NCBI GenBank assembly: GCA_002395925.1
Contig: DGVM01000129.1
Location: 1 to 16,271, forward strand
Length of the DNA stretch: 16,271 bases
Source of the DNA: Bacteroidales bacterium UBA4284
GTDB taxonomy: Bacteria; Bacteroidota; Bacteroidia; Bacteroidales; UBA932
Reading direction: 5' to 3'
Position numbers and translations under genes: made by a program. This document shows, in pieces, positions 1-8,507 of this stretch. The notes beneath the pieces were generated by a model. The model was not told the origin of the DNA and searched no databases. It saw only the letters and a program-made list of their open reading frames with translations. The stretch's first letter is position 1, and each line of letters begins with the position of its first letter.

Positions 1-701
1 TCCTCATCTGCAACCCCAACAATCCCACGGGATATCTTTATACCCGTGCAGAAATGCAGAGGCTGCGCGACATCGTGCTGCGTCACGACCTGTTCCTGTT
101 CTCCGACGAGGTGTATCGCGAATTCATTTATACGGGAATGCCATATATCAGCGCCTTCCATCTGGAAGGTCTGGAAGAGAATGTGGTGCTCTTCGACTCG
201 GTGTCCAAGCGTTACTCCGAGTGCGGAATACGTATCGGCTGCCTGTGTACCAAGAATAAGAAAGTGCACGAGGCCGTAATGAAATTCTGCCAGGCGCGCC
301 TGAGCCCGCCGCTCATCGGACAGATTGTGGCGGAAGCCAGCATCGGGGTTCAGAAATCCTATCTGCAGGCTGTTTACGAAGAGTATCTTGACCGCCGTAA
401 CTTCCTTATCGACGGCCTCAACCGTATCCCGGGCGTGTACAGCCCCATTCCCATGGGCGCTTTCTATACCGTGGCGCGGCTTCCGGTCGATGACGCCGAG
501 AAGTTCTGCATCTGGTGCCTGAGCGAATTCCGCCATAAGGGAGCCACCATAATGATGGCCCCCGCTGCAGGATTCTACACCGAACCCGGCGAAGGACGAC
601 ACGAGGTTCGCATTGCCTATATACTCAACAAGGAAGACCTTGCCGCGGCCCTGGAATGTCTGGCAAAGGCTCTCGAAGAATATCCCGGAAGAATACAATA
701 G
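1..701 (+). CDS. Class I/II PLP-dependent aminotransferase, 5'-truncated by window edge
   Basis: This is the C-terminal 232 residues of a fold-type I aminotransferase; the reading frame is open from position 3 and the start lies outside the window. Visible family landmarks in order are NPNNPTG near the left edge, SDEVY (the Asp that pairs with the PLP pyridine nitrogen, and the Tyr beside it), SVSKRYSECGIRIG with the Schiff-base lysine encoded at 207-209, and a C-terminal HEVRIAY segment carrying the Arg that normally binds the substrate carboxylate. These place it among AspC-like enzymes that transfer amino groups between an amino acid and a 2-oxo acid in the cytoplasm. The exact substrate cannot be told, because the N-terminal specificity region is missing. 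The next gene starts 10 nt after the stop, so they may be co-transcribed, but no functional link to phosphate uptake is evident. Confidence 0.9.
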   Translation, partial: LICNPNNPTGYLYTRAEMQRLRDIVLRHDLFLFSDEVYREFIYTGMPYISAFHLEGLEENVVLFDSVSKRYSECGIRIGCLCTKNKKVHEAVMKFCQARLSPPLIGQIVAEASIGVQKSYLQAVYEEYLDRRNFLIDGLNRIPGVYSPIPMGAFYTVARLPVDDAEKFCIWCLSEFRHKGATIMMAPAAGFYTEPGEGRHEVRIAYILNKEDLAAALECLAKALEEYPGRIQ

Positions 702-711
702 ATTAGAAGAT

Positions 712-1362
712 ATGAATTTAGACCATTTTCTCCAACTGTTCGTAGTAAAGGAAAAGAGTTTCTTCCCGCTTTTTGTCCAAGCTGCAGAGAACATCAAGAA
801 GGCATCTGAACTGCTGGTTCAGCAGGTGGCCGCATCCGATCCCGACGAGAGGCGTATCCTTGCGCATCGCATCAAGGAACACGAAACGGAGGGAGATACC
901 ATACACTCAAAGATTACTTCCGTGCTTATCGACGCCTACCTCACTCCGTTCGACCGCGACGACATCCACGAACTTGCCGAGGTCATGGACTCCTTCCTGG
1001 ATTCCATGCGCGACGCCTCCAAGAAGATAGCGATTTATCAGCCCAAGGAGCCGTCCCACAAGCTCATTCAGATAGCCGAATACATCGACAAGGACGCCGA
1101 TCTGCTCATACAGATAACGACCCGTTTCGATACCATGCGCAAAGACGCCAAGATACTCGCCGGGCTTTGCGACAGCATCAAGGAAATAGAGCATACGGTG
1201 GACGACATTTTCGAAAGCTACATGTCCAACCTCTTCGAAAAGGAACCCGACCCCATCGAGCTGGTCAAGAAAAAGAATATCGCGCAGGCATTGGAAGATA
1301 CGTCCGATGTAGCCAAGAACGTTTCCAGCAAGATCCGCGGCATCGTGGTAAAGAACAGTTAG
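712..1362 (+). CDS. DUF47 / PhoU-like protein, partner of the PiT phosphate transporter
   Basis: A 216-residue, probably all-helical cytoplasmic protein. The frame is open further upstream, but that part overlaps the aminotransferase. ATG 712 gives the family-like N-terminus MNLDHFLQLFVVKEKSFFPLF and avoids the overlap. PhoU-type acidic E-x3-D motifs occur in both halves (KEHETEGD around residues 56-62 and KEIEHTVDD around 157-165), and TPFDRDDI at 78-85 is a typical DUF47 signature. DUF47 proteins are PhoU relatives commonly encoded just before PiT transporters and thought to modulate them or bind metal; no enzymatic activity is established. The transporter gene follows after 5 nt, which supports this role. 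Family assignment is strong; the regulatory role is inferred from family and context. Confidence 0.9.
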   Translation: MNLDHFLQLFVVKEKSFFPLFVQAAENIKKASELLVQQVAASDPDERRILAHRIKEHETEGDTIHSKITSVLIDAYLTPFDRDDIHELAEVMDSFLDSMRDASKKIAIYQPKEPSHKLIQIAEYIDKDADLLIQITTRFDTMRKDAKILAGLCDSIKEIEHTVDDIFESYMSNLFEKEPDPIELVKKKNIAQALEDTSDVAKNVSSKIRGIVVKNS

Positions 1363-1367
1363 CCTGT

Positions 1368-2444
1368 ATGGTAGCGGTCGTGATAATAACGGCGCTCATT
1401 GCGCTGGCGTTCAGTTTTACCAACGGTATGAACGATGCCGCCAACTGTATTGCGTCCGTAATCGCTACGAAGGCCCTGCCTCCCAAGGTCGCCGTTTTCT
1501 TGGCTGCCTTCTGGATCTTCATGGCGATGTTCATCTTCGATACCACGGTTGCGGCGACCATGGGTAAAGGCATCGTGGACCAGCAGTGCATCGACGTATA
1601 TGTAATCCTGGCCGCCCTTCTGGGCTCGGTCATCTACATCTTCCTCTGTACCAAGCTGGGACTGCCCGTTTCCGCCTCCCATGCGCTCGTAGGCGGGCTC
1701 ATCGGCCCGGTGTGGTTCGTTTACGGCGGACAGTACCTCATTACCAGCGGCATCTTCAAGATCGTCGCGTTCATCTTCATCTCGCCTGTCATCGGCATGC
1801 TGCTTGGATTCGGGCTCAACTGCATAATCATGCTGCTGTTCCACAAGACCAAGGTGCAGAAGGTAGATAAGGCTTTCCGTCGCATGCAGCTCGTGTCAAG
1901 TGCGGCCTTCTCGCTTGGATTCGGCGGCAATGACGGCCAGAAGACCATGGGTATCATTGCCATACTCTTCGCCACCGCTTTCGCCTCCGAACCCGACAAT
2001 CCCGTGCTTCAGTTCCTTTACGGAAACGGCGCAGCGGCGGCCCAGGCGGCGGGCTACACCGGATTCTTCGTCCCCATGTGGCTCAAGTTCGCCTGCTACG
2101 GACTCATAGCCCTGGGCACCGTGACCGGCGGATGGTCTGTCATACGTACGCTTTCCGAAGGCTTGAGCAAGCTGTTTCCCACCCAAGGGTTCTGTGCCGA
2201 GGCTTCCGGAGCCATCACCCTCATAATGACCGCATTCCTGGGCATTCCGGTCAGTACCACGCATACCATAACCGGTTCCATCATAGGTACCGGCCTCACC
2301 AGGGGAGTCAAATCGGTAAAATGGATTACAGCCAAGAATATAGTGTGGGCCTGGCTGCTCACCATTCCGGCCGTAATCGTGGTCAGCGGAGTCGTGTACC
2401 TGATTATGGTTCACTGGTTCGGCGTACCTGTCAAAGTGCTGTAA
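1368..2444 (+). CDS. pit: PiT-family inorganic phosphate transporter
   Basis: A 358-residue integral membrane protein with about ten hydrophobic segments. It belongs to the PiT family (PF01384), which imports phosphate, usually as a metal-phosphate complex, by cation symport. The two inverted halves carry the paired signatures: GMNDAAN (residues 20-26) with PVSASH (100-105), and GGNDGQK (186-192) with PVSTTH (294-299). Length is in the short-PiT range, without the large cytoplasmic loop of eukaryotic members. ATG 1368 is chosen because the upstream open frame lies inside the DUF47 gene, and this start puts the first membrane helix at the N-terminus. It sits 5 nt after DUF47 and 3 nt before the ABC exporter. 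No PHO-box-like regulatory site is visible, as the true operon promoter is off the left edge. Confidence 0.95.
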   Translation: MVAVVIITALIALAFSFTNGMNDAANCIASVIATKALPPKVAVFLAAFWIFMAMFIFDTTVAATMGKGIVDQQCIDVYVILAALLGSVIYIFLCTKLGLPVSASHALVGGLIGPVWFVYGGQYLITSGIFKIVAFIFISPVIGMLLGFGLNCIIMLLFHKTKVQKVDKAFRRMQLVSSAAFSLGFGGNDGQKTMGIIAILFATAFASEPDNPVLQFLYGNGAAAAQAAGYTGFFVPMWLKFACYGLIALGTVTGGWSVIRTLSEGLSKLFPTQGFCAEASGAITLIMTAFLGIPVSTTHTITGSIIGTGLTRGVKSVKWITAKNIVWAWLLTIPAVIVVSGVVYLIMVHWFGVPVKVL

Positions 2445-2447
2445 GCC

Positions 2448-4289
2448 ATGAAGGATTTGCGGAAAATGCTGTCGCGCTACATCAGGCCCTACCGGGGATA
2501 TCTCGGCGGGAGCGTGGTGCTCAACATTCTTTCCGCCGTATTCAACATCTTCTCCTTCGCACTTCTCATCCCCATCCTGCGGATACTCTTCGGCATCGAC
2601 ACCACAAGCTACGAGTATATTCCGTGGGGCAGCCTGCACGGCTTCAAGGGCTTCAAAGAAACCCTTCTCGGCAATCTTTACTGGTATGTCACCGACGCCA
2701 TTGCCGTGCATGGACAGAGCGCGGTGCTGCTGGTGCTCTGCCTGGTGCTGTGCTTTTTCACCCTGCTCAAGACCGCATGCTACTTCGGCTCATCCGCGGT
2801 CATGGTCCCGATACGTACCGGGGTCGTCAAGGATATGCGGATGGAGCTTTACGACAAGATCCTGTCGCTCCCGCTCTCTTACTTCAACCGGGAACGCAAG
2901 GGCGATGTCATAGCCAGGATGAGCGGAGATGTGCAGGAAGTCGAGACTTCGCTCACGGCGTCGCTTGACATGCTCATCAAGAATCCCATTCTCATAGTAT
3001 TCTACCTGGGGACGCTTGTATTCGTGTCGTGGCAGCTTACCCTCTTCGTGCTCGTATTCGCCCCTGTCATGATGTGGCTTATGGGAGCGATAGGCCGCAG
3101 GCTGCGCCGGCAGTCGCTGCAGGTACAGACGCTTTGGAGCGACATCATGAGCCAGGTGGAGGAGACCCTCGGCGGACTGCGCATCATCAAGGCATTCCTT
3201 GCCGAAAAGAAAATGTCCGGCCGCTTCGACTCCGTCACCCGGGACATGAAGCGCCGCAGCTCCAGGGTCGCGGTGCGACAGGCTCTGGCCCATCCCGTAA
3301 GCGAACTGCTCGGCACTGTCATGATTGCCGTTGTACTGTGGTTCGGAGGGACCCTCATCCTTGGGGGACGCTCCGCTATCGACGCCCCTACCTTCATCTT
3401 CTACATGGTCATGCTGTACAGCGTCATCCAGCCTGTAAAAGACCTTGCAAAGGCTGCGTACGGCGTGCCCAAGGGACTTGCCAGCATGGAGCGCATCGAC
3501 GCCGTGCTTTCGGAGGAGAACGACATCAAGGAACCGTCGTCTCCCAAGACGCTCGACGGCATGCACGATGCCATTGTCTTCAAGGACGTGAGTTTCGCCT
3601 ATCCCGACGGGACGAAGGTACTGGAAGGGATAAACTTTACGATAAAACGGGGCACGACGCTCGCTATCGTTGGAGCCTCGGGAGCCGGTAAATCGACCCT
3701 CGCCGACCTGATTGCCAGGTTCTACGACGTCAGCGGCGGCAGCATCAGCATCGACGGCATCGACATCCGCGAGCTCTCCATATCTTCGCTGCGTTCCCTC
3801 CTGGGATATGTCAACCAGGAGCCCATCCTCTTTAACGACACTATATTCAACAATATAGCCTTCGGCGTCAAGGATGCAAGCCTGTCCGGAGTACGGGAAG
3901 CCGCCCGTATAGCCAACGCCGATTCTTTCATAGAAGAAAAGGAAAAGGGCTACGATACTGTAATCGGCGACCGCGGAGCCCTGCTGAGCGGCGGACAGCG
4001 GCAGCGCCTGAGCATAGCCAGGGCCATACTCAAGAATCCGCCCATCCTGATCCTGGACGAGGCTACGGCCTCTCTGGATTCCGAGTCCGAAAGAAGCGTC
4101 CAGGATGCTCTGGACCGTCTTATGAGCACGCGGACCACCATTGCCATCGCTCATCGTCTCAGCACCGTAAAGAGTGCGGACGAGATAATTGTCCTCGACT
4201 CCGGGCGTATCGTCGAGCGGGGGCGCCACGAGCAGCTTCTTGCCCTGGGAGGCTACTACAAGAAGTTTTACGAAATGCAATCCCTATGA
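2448..4289 (+). CDS. MsbA-like ABC exporter, fused membrane and ATPase domains
   Basis: A 613-residue half-transporter that would act as a homodimer in the inner membrane. The transmembrane domain (roughly residues 15-335, six helices) is followed by one nucleotide-binding domain with every catalytic motif intact: Walker A GASGAGKST (409-417), Q-loop Gln457, signature LSGGQ (513-517), Walker B ILILD plus Glu538, and switch His569. This architecture is that of lipid A/lipid or drug exporters (MsbA/LmrA type). In Bacteroidales such genes are often labelled MsbA, but the cargo cannot be read from sequence. The ATG is 3 nt after the transporter stop, and the gene ends with an ATGA overlap with the VanZ-like gene, pointing to translational coupling. 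An extra segment of about 40 residues between the first two helices (about 50-90) is a long periplasmic loop. Confidence 0.92.
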   Translation: MKDLRKMLSRYIRPYRGYLGGSVVLNILSAVFNIFSFALLIPILRILFGIDTTSYEYIPWGSLHGFKGFKETLLGNLYWYVTDAIAVHGQSAVLLVLCLVLCFFTLLKTACYFGSSAVMVPIRTGVVKDMRMELYDKILSLPLSYFNRERKGDVIARMSGDVQEVETSLTASLDMLIKNPILIVFYLGTLVFVSWQLTLFVLVFAPVMMWLMGAIGRRLRRQSLQVQTLWSDIMSQVEETLGGLRIIKAFLAEKKMSGRFDSVTRDMKRRSSRVAVRQALAHPVSELLGTVMIAVVLWFGGTLILGGRSAIDAPTFIFYMVMLYSVIQPVKDLAKAAYGVPKGLASMERIDAVLSEENDIKEPSSPKTLDGMHDAIVFKDVSFAYPDGTKVLEGINFTIKRGTTLAIVGASGAGKSTLADLIARFYDVSGGSISIDGIDIRELSISSLRSLLGYVNQEPILFNDTIFNNIAFGVKDASLSGVREAARIANADSFIEEKEKGYDTVIGDRGALLSGGQRQRLSIARAILKNPPILILDEATASLDSESERSVQDALDRLMSTRTTIAIAHRLSTVKSADEIIVLDSGRIVERGRHEQLLALGGYYKKFYEMQSL

Positions 4290-4687
4290 AACGCACCACG
4301 CTGTTCCGTATATTGACCCTGCTGTATATCGCCGTCGTCGCGGTGATTTGTTTTGCGCGATTCTCTTCGCTACCCATATTCCCCGGCAAGTTCCTGGGGC
4401 TGGATGCCGACAAGGTGGTGCACTACCTCATGTTCCTGCCTTTCCCCCTTCTGGCTTTCTTCTCCTTCCGCTACGAGAAGAGGGGAGTCGTGTCCACCAT
4501 CCTGCTGATACTGTGCATCTTCGTCGTCGGAGCCCTGATTGCGGGCATTACCGAATACGTTCAGGGACAGTTGCCCTACCGTACGATGGACATAAACGAT
4601 TACAAGGCAGACCTGCTCGGCCTGTTTACATCCTGCATCGCCGTTTTCTTTGTCCGTCTCTTTACCCGTCCTGCCCGCAATGCGTAA
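4286..4687 (+). CDS. VanZ-like small membrane protein
   Basis: A 133-residue protein with four predicted membrane helices (about 5-25, 45-62, 69-88, 110-127). It matches the VanZ-like family in order: an ADKVVHYLMF segment (Asp42, Lys43, His46) at the start of helix 2, GITEYVQ (87-93) at the end of helix 3, and an RTMDINDYKADLLG stretch (99-112) leading into helix 4. VanZ was named from a teicoplanin-resistance gene, but most homologues are housekeeping envelope proteins of unknown biochemical role. Its start overlaps the ABC exporter stop by 4 nt, and its stop overlaps the next gene's start by 8 nt, so all three are probably translated as a coupled unit. Family call is firm; function is unknown. 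Confidence 0.82.
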   Translation: MKRTTLFRILTLLYIAVVAVICFARFSSLPIFPGKFLGLDADKVVHYLMFLPFPLLAFFSFRYEKRGVVSTILLILCIFVVGALIAGITEYVQGQLPYRTMDINDYKADLLGLFTSCIAVFFVRLFTRPARNA

Positions 4688-7600
4688 ATTCCTGCTGCCC
4701 ATTATTTTCCTTCTCATGCTTCCGCTGTCGCTCGATGCACAGCTGGTGTCGGATTTCAAGACGGTATGCGATACCCTTACCCAAAGGTGCAACAGGCGTT
4801 TCGGAGTAAAATCCACAGTCGCAATCGACAAGCTTTCTCTCAACGAAGGCACTCTGGACATCAAATGGAACCGTTCGCTTTCTGATTATCCCTGGCACAA
4901 AGACGACCTGGCTTGGCTGCGTGAGCAGTTTGCCCTGGAGGCGGAAGCTCTGCTTGCCGGCAATACCCCGGGAGCCTTTACGGTCTCCGGCGTCAATATC
5001 GACGAGCTTTCGACCCCGGTCCTGACCCGCAACGGTAAATCTCCCTCCTTCGAGTTCTCCGTCCCCAACGCGCCCCGGATTCCGCTTGTACGCAGGGCGC
5101 ACGGACGTCGTATATCCAAGGGCCTTGCGGGGCGTCACATAGCCCTCTGGCAGAGTCACGGCATATATTACAACGAGCAGCAGGACCTTTGGCGCTGGCA
5201 GCGTGCAACCCTGCACCGTACGGTCGAAGACATGTTTACGCAAGGATTCGTGCTCGACTATCTGATTCCCATGCTGGAGAATGCCGGGGCATACGTCATG
5301 ACCCCTCGCGAGCGTGACATCCAGATCCGCGAGGTAATCTGCGACAACGATTCGTCGTTCGTGCGCGTCCCGGCGGACAAGCCTCTGCGGGTTCTTGGCA
5401 ATTACGAGGAATTCGGCGTCTGGGAAGATGCCGGTGAGGGCTTTGCCGACCTCAAGCAGGAGTACGAAATCACCGACAATCCTTTCGTCATGGGTACCGC
5501 GCGCAAGAGCTGGTGCAGCCCGGCAGCGGGTTCCAGGGTCGTGTGGACACCGGTCATCCCGGAAAGGGGAGAGTATGCCGTATATGTCAGCTACGCCTCC
5601 ATGCGTAACAGCTGCCGCAGTGCAAGATATATAGTCCATCATCTCGGCGGCGACACCGAATTCGAGGTGGACCAGCGCAAAGGCGGCGGCACCTGGGTTT
5701 ACCTGGGGACCTTCGAGTTCGGCGCCGGAACCTTCGGATACGTAGAGCTCGACAACAAGGGGAGCAACGGCGAAACGGTGAGCGCCGATGCAGTGCGCTT
5801 CGGCGGCGGCATGGGCAAGATCCGCCGTGGAGGACGTCTGTCGGGCATGCCCAGTTACATCGAGGGCGCTTCTTACTGGATACCATGGGCCGGTGCCGAC
5901 AGCACCCTTCGTGCCTGGGACACCGATTATACCAACGATTATGCCGTCCGCGGCGCCTGGGTGAAGATGCTCAAAGGCCGCAAGGGGATACCCTTCGACT
6001 GTTCGCTGGCGTTCCACACCGACGCCGGCGTCACGCCTAACGACAGCACGATCGGTACGCTGTCGATATATACTCTCCGCTGTGAGGACTCCCGCAAATT
6101 CTCCGACGGCACGGACCGCATGACCTGCCGCACCTTCGCCGATTTTGTGCAGACGCAGGTGGTGGAAGACGTGCGTACCGGCTTCGAGCCGTCATGGTCG
6201 CGCAGACAGCTCTGGGACCGCTCCTACAGCGAATCCAGGACCACCGACGTCCCCGCCATGCTTCTGGAACTCCTTTCGCACCAGAATTTTGCCGACATGC
6301 GCTACGGGCTCGACCCGTCATTCCGTTTCCTGGCCTGCAGGGCCGTGTACAAGGGCATACTCAAGTATCTGGCGTGCCGCTACAACGTGCCGTACGTCGT
6401 CCAGCCAATGCCCGTGCATGCGTTTTCCGCAAGGCTGATAGGCAATAACGAAGTCCTCCTGAGCTGGAAGCCTACCACCGATCCCCTCGAGGGCACCGCC
6501 AGGCCCAAGGGCTATCTTCTTTACACACGCATCGACGACGGAGCCTTCGACGACGGGGTTCCTGTAGAAGATACCTTTACGACCCTTACCCTGGAGCCCG
6601 GGCATGCGTATTCTTTCAAGATAGTGGCCTACAATGACGGCGGCGTCAGTTTCCCTTCCGAGATTCTCTCTGCCGGCATTCCATTCAGAAAGGCTGGAGA
6701 TGCGGTGCTCATAGTGAACAATTTCAACCGTGTCGCGGCGCCGGCGTGGATAGATACTCCGCAGTATGCCGGATTCGACTCCAGACTCGACCCGGGAATG
6801 CCGTATATGCGCGACATCACCTACATCGGAGAAAACTACGAATTCCGACGCCCGCTGGGCTGGGAGAGCGACGATGCTCCCGGTTTCGGCGCGACCTATA
6901 CCGACAAGGCCGGACTGGTTGTGGCCGGCAACACTTTCGACTATCCTATAGTTCATGGCCGCAGCATTATGGCGCTCGGGCTGCCGTTCTGCTCGATGTC
7001 CTCGGAGGCGTTCTGCGCAGATACCCTGCTGCACTCTACCTTCAAGACGCTCGACCTTATCTGCGGCGCCCAAGTTACCACCAAGTCGGGCCGCGGCGTT
7101 TTCCCCGACCGTTTCCAGGTATTTCCGCAACAGATGCGAGACGCCCTTCGCCGCTGGGCCGGCGCAGGCGGCAACATACTGCTGAGCGGCTCCAACATAG
7201 CCACCGACGTGTGGAGCAGCGTGTACGACATCACTCCCGACCTGTCCGGGCGCGACAGTCTCAAGGCTTTCGTCGGGAATGTGCTGGGCTATAAATATGC
7301 GGGCTCCAATGCTACGGCGGTAGGCCTTGTGGGATCGATGCCGTTCTACAATTCCCCCAACGAAGACCGCTACTGCTGCCCGAATCCCGACGGAGTGGCT
7401 CCGGCAGACAAGCAGGGAAGCGTGTGGCTGCGGTATGACGTTTCCGGAACCCCGGCCGGAGTCCTTTTCCGGAGTCCTTCGCACAGGGCCGCATCGCTCG
7501 GCGTCCCGCTGGAATGCATCAAGCGCTCCGATGACAGGGAGAGGCTCCTTCGGGATGCCTTCCAGTTCTTCGGCCTCTTCGACGATGCGCCCTTCGCCAT

Positions 7601-7688
7601 GTCTGGCTATCAGTTCGGCTTCCTGTACTACCTCCCGGCAACGGTCGCCGGCATACAGGAACCCTTGGCACTGCGAAGCATCAGCTGA
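4680..7688 (+). CDS. Secreted amidase_3-like protein with inserted golvesin domain, FN3 and C-terminal domain ('xanthan lyase-like')
   Basis: A 1002-residue exported protein. ATG 4680 is chosen because it opens a clean signal peptide (MRKFLLPIIFLLMLPLSLDA, then Q); a start 30 nt upstream would add a non-hydrophobic lead. A fold resembling zinc N-acetylmuramoyl-L-alanine amidases is split in two. The first half has ALWQSHG (His160), Glu183 and an MLENAGAYVMTPRERD segment. The second half has SLAFHTDAG (His446) and PAMLLELLSHQNFADM (Glu530), which align with the usual zinc ligands and catalytic Glu. Between them, at about 278-376, lies a golvesin/Xly carbohydrate-binding-like domain ending in SADAVRFGGGMG. 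An FN3 domain (about 577-667) and a roughly 330-residue C-terminal domain, possibly of the glutamine-amidotransferase-like fold, follow. Likely role is periplasmic or surface cleavage of peptidoglycan or glycan; the domain mapping is by eye. Homologues are often annotated xanthan lyase, a name I do not endorse here. Confidence 0.75.
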   Translation: MRKFLLPIIFLLMLPLSLDAQLVSDFKTVCDTLTQRCNRRFGVKSTVAIDKLSLNEGTLDIKWNRSLSDYPWHKDDLAWLREQFALEAEALLAGNTPGAFTVSGVNIDELSTPVLTRNGKSPSFEFSVPNAPRIPLVRRAHGRRISKGLAGRHIALWQSHGIYYNEQQDLWRWQRATLHRTVEDMFTQGFVLDYLIPMLENAGAYVMTPRERDIQIREVICDNDSSFVRVPADKPLRVLGNYEEFGVWEDAGEGFADLKQEYEITDNPFVMGTARKSWCSPAAGSRVVWTPVIPERGEYAVYVSYASMRNSCRSARYIVHHLGGDTEFEVDQRKGGGTWVYLGTFEFGAGTFGYVELDNKGSNGETVSADAVRFGGGMGKIRRGGRLSGMPSYIEGASYWIPWAGADSTLRAWDTDYTNDYAVRGAWVKMLKGRKGIPFDCSLAFHTDAGVTPNDSTIGTLSIYTLRCEDSRKFSDGTDRMTCRTFADFVQTQVVEDVRTGFEPSWSRRQLWDRSYSESRTTDVPAMLLELLSHQNFADMRYGLDPSFRFLACRAVYKGILKYLACRYNVPYVVQPMPVHAFSARLIGNNEVLLSWKPTTDPLEGTARPKGYLLYTRIDDGAFDDGVPVEDTFTTLTLEPGHAYSFKIVAYNDGGVSFPSEILSAGIPFRKAGDAVLIVNNFNRVAAPAWIDTPQYAGFDSRLDPGMPYMRDITYIGENYEFRRPLGWESDDAPGFGATYTDKAGLVVAGNTFDYPIVHGRSIMALGLPFCSMSSEAFCADTLLHSTFKTLDLICGAQVTTKSGRGVFPDRFQVFPQQMRDALRRWAGAGGNILLSGSNIATDVWSSVYDITPDLSGRDSLKAFVGNVLGYKYAGSNATAVGLVGSMPFYNSPNEDRYCCPNPDGVAPADKQGSVWLRYDVSGTPAGVLFRSPSHRAASLGVPLECIKRSDDRERLLRDAFQFFGLFDDAPFAMSGYQFGFLYYLPATVAGIQEPLALRSIS

Positions 7689-7691
7689 TGC
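7678..7691. repeat. 14-bp perfect palindrome across the stop codon at a convergent gene junction
   Basis: GCATCAGCTGATGC is fully self-complementary and spans the TGA of the amidase-like gene. The opposing metallo-hydrolase gene ends only 12 nt away. There is no T-tract and no loop, so it is not a canonical intrinsic terminator. It may be a chance palindrome or a weak protein site. Confidence 0.3.
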
Positions 7692-7700
7692 CTCAGTCGC

Positions 7701-8507
7701 TTACAGATAGTACAGCGGGGAGGCTGTCTGGCGGGGGAGTGGCGTGAGCGGAATGCCGGCGGCGGCAGGCTGACTGGTTTCGTAGGCCAGTTGCGGAGTG
7801 TTGTTGTGCTCGCTGAGATGGCAGAGGAAGATGTGCCGCAGGCCTTCGTGACGGAATGCAGCTATGGCTTCTGCACATTCGGGATTCGAGAGGTGCCCAT
7901 GTCCGCCGCGGATGCGTGCCTGCAGTTCCGGCGGGTACGGACCCAGGCGGAGCATCTCGGGATCGTAATTGCTTTCTATAACTACCGTGTCGGCCTGACG
8001 CGCCCAGCTCAGAGCCTCGTCGGTCATGCGGCCTATGTCGGTCATTATCACGAATTTGTAAGAGTCGAGAAGAATGGCGTATCCGACTGTCTGACTGGCA
8101 TCGTGGGGCATCTCGAAAGGACGTACGGATATGCGGCCGGCAATGACGTCATTCCATGCGTTTTCGGACATTATCACTCTTTGGGAAGCAATCCAGTCCC
8201 GGGTCATGGGGTTGAATCCAAGGGCCCGGTGGAGCCTTTGCGTTGCCCAGACAGGCTTGCCTATGTGCTTGCAGATGGACCCCAGGGAACGGATATGGTC
8301 CATGTGGTCGTGCGTTATGAGTACGGCCCCGAAGTCGTCGAAGCACAGTCCTTCCGTCTGCAGTTCCTTTTTGAGCCTGCGGGGGCTCACTCCGGCATCT
8401 ATCAGCACGCCGGCCTCGGCGCGGCGCGAATCATCCGGAAACAATCCTATGTAGTAGCAGTTTCCGCAACTGCCGGAAGAGAACGATTTGAAACGTACTT
8501 TACTCAT
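7701..8507 (-). CDS. MBL-fold metallo-hydrolase, YycJ/WalJ-like
   Basis: A 268-residue cytoplasmic metallo-beta-lactamase-fold protein. It opens with the family-typical MSKVRFKSFSSGSCGNCYYI and carries the metal motif HDHMDH (residues 66-71), His135, Asp157 in MTDIG, and the YycJ-like GHGHLSN (202-208) with a late CHLSEHNN (229-236). YycJ/WalJ relatives are probable nucleases or hydrolases linked to DNA metabolism and cell-wall homeostasis; the Bacteroidota members are poorly characterised. The open frame extends 37 codons further upstream, but ATG 8507 fits the family N-terminus and overlaps the stop of the TPR gene by just 8 nt, which suggests translational coupling as the downstream gene of that pair. 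It converges with the amidase-like gene, with 12 nt between the stop codons. Confidence 0.82.
   Translation of the reverse strand: MSKVRFKSFSSGSCGNCYYIGLFPDDSRRAEAGVLIDAGVSPRRLKKELQTEGLCFDDFGAVLITHDHMDHIRSLGSICKHIGKPVWATQRLHRALGFNPMTRDWIASQRVIMSENAWNDVIAGRISVRPFEMPHDASQTVGYAILLDSYKFVIMTDIGRMTDEALSWARQADTVVIESNYDPEMLRLGPYPPELQARIRGGHGHLSNPECAEAIAAFRHEGLRHIFLCHLSEHNNTPQLAYETSQPAAAGIPLTPLPRQTASPLYYL

Noticed and set aside
2790..4280. A 496-codon open frame on the minus strand opposite the ABC exporter
   Set aside because: It is fully antisense to a gene with all ABC motifs intact; the translation has no recognisable domain and is rich in His/Arg/Gly as expected from GC-rich codon shadows.
6318..7484. 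A 388-codon minus-strand open frame opposite the amidase-like gene
   Set aside because: Antisense shadow of a well-supported coding region; no signal peptide, motif or promoter, and low-complexity composition.
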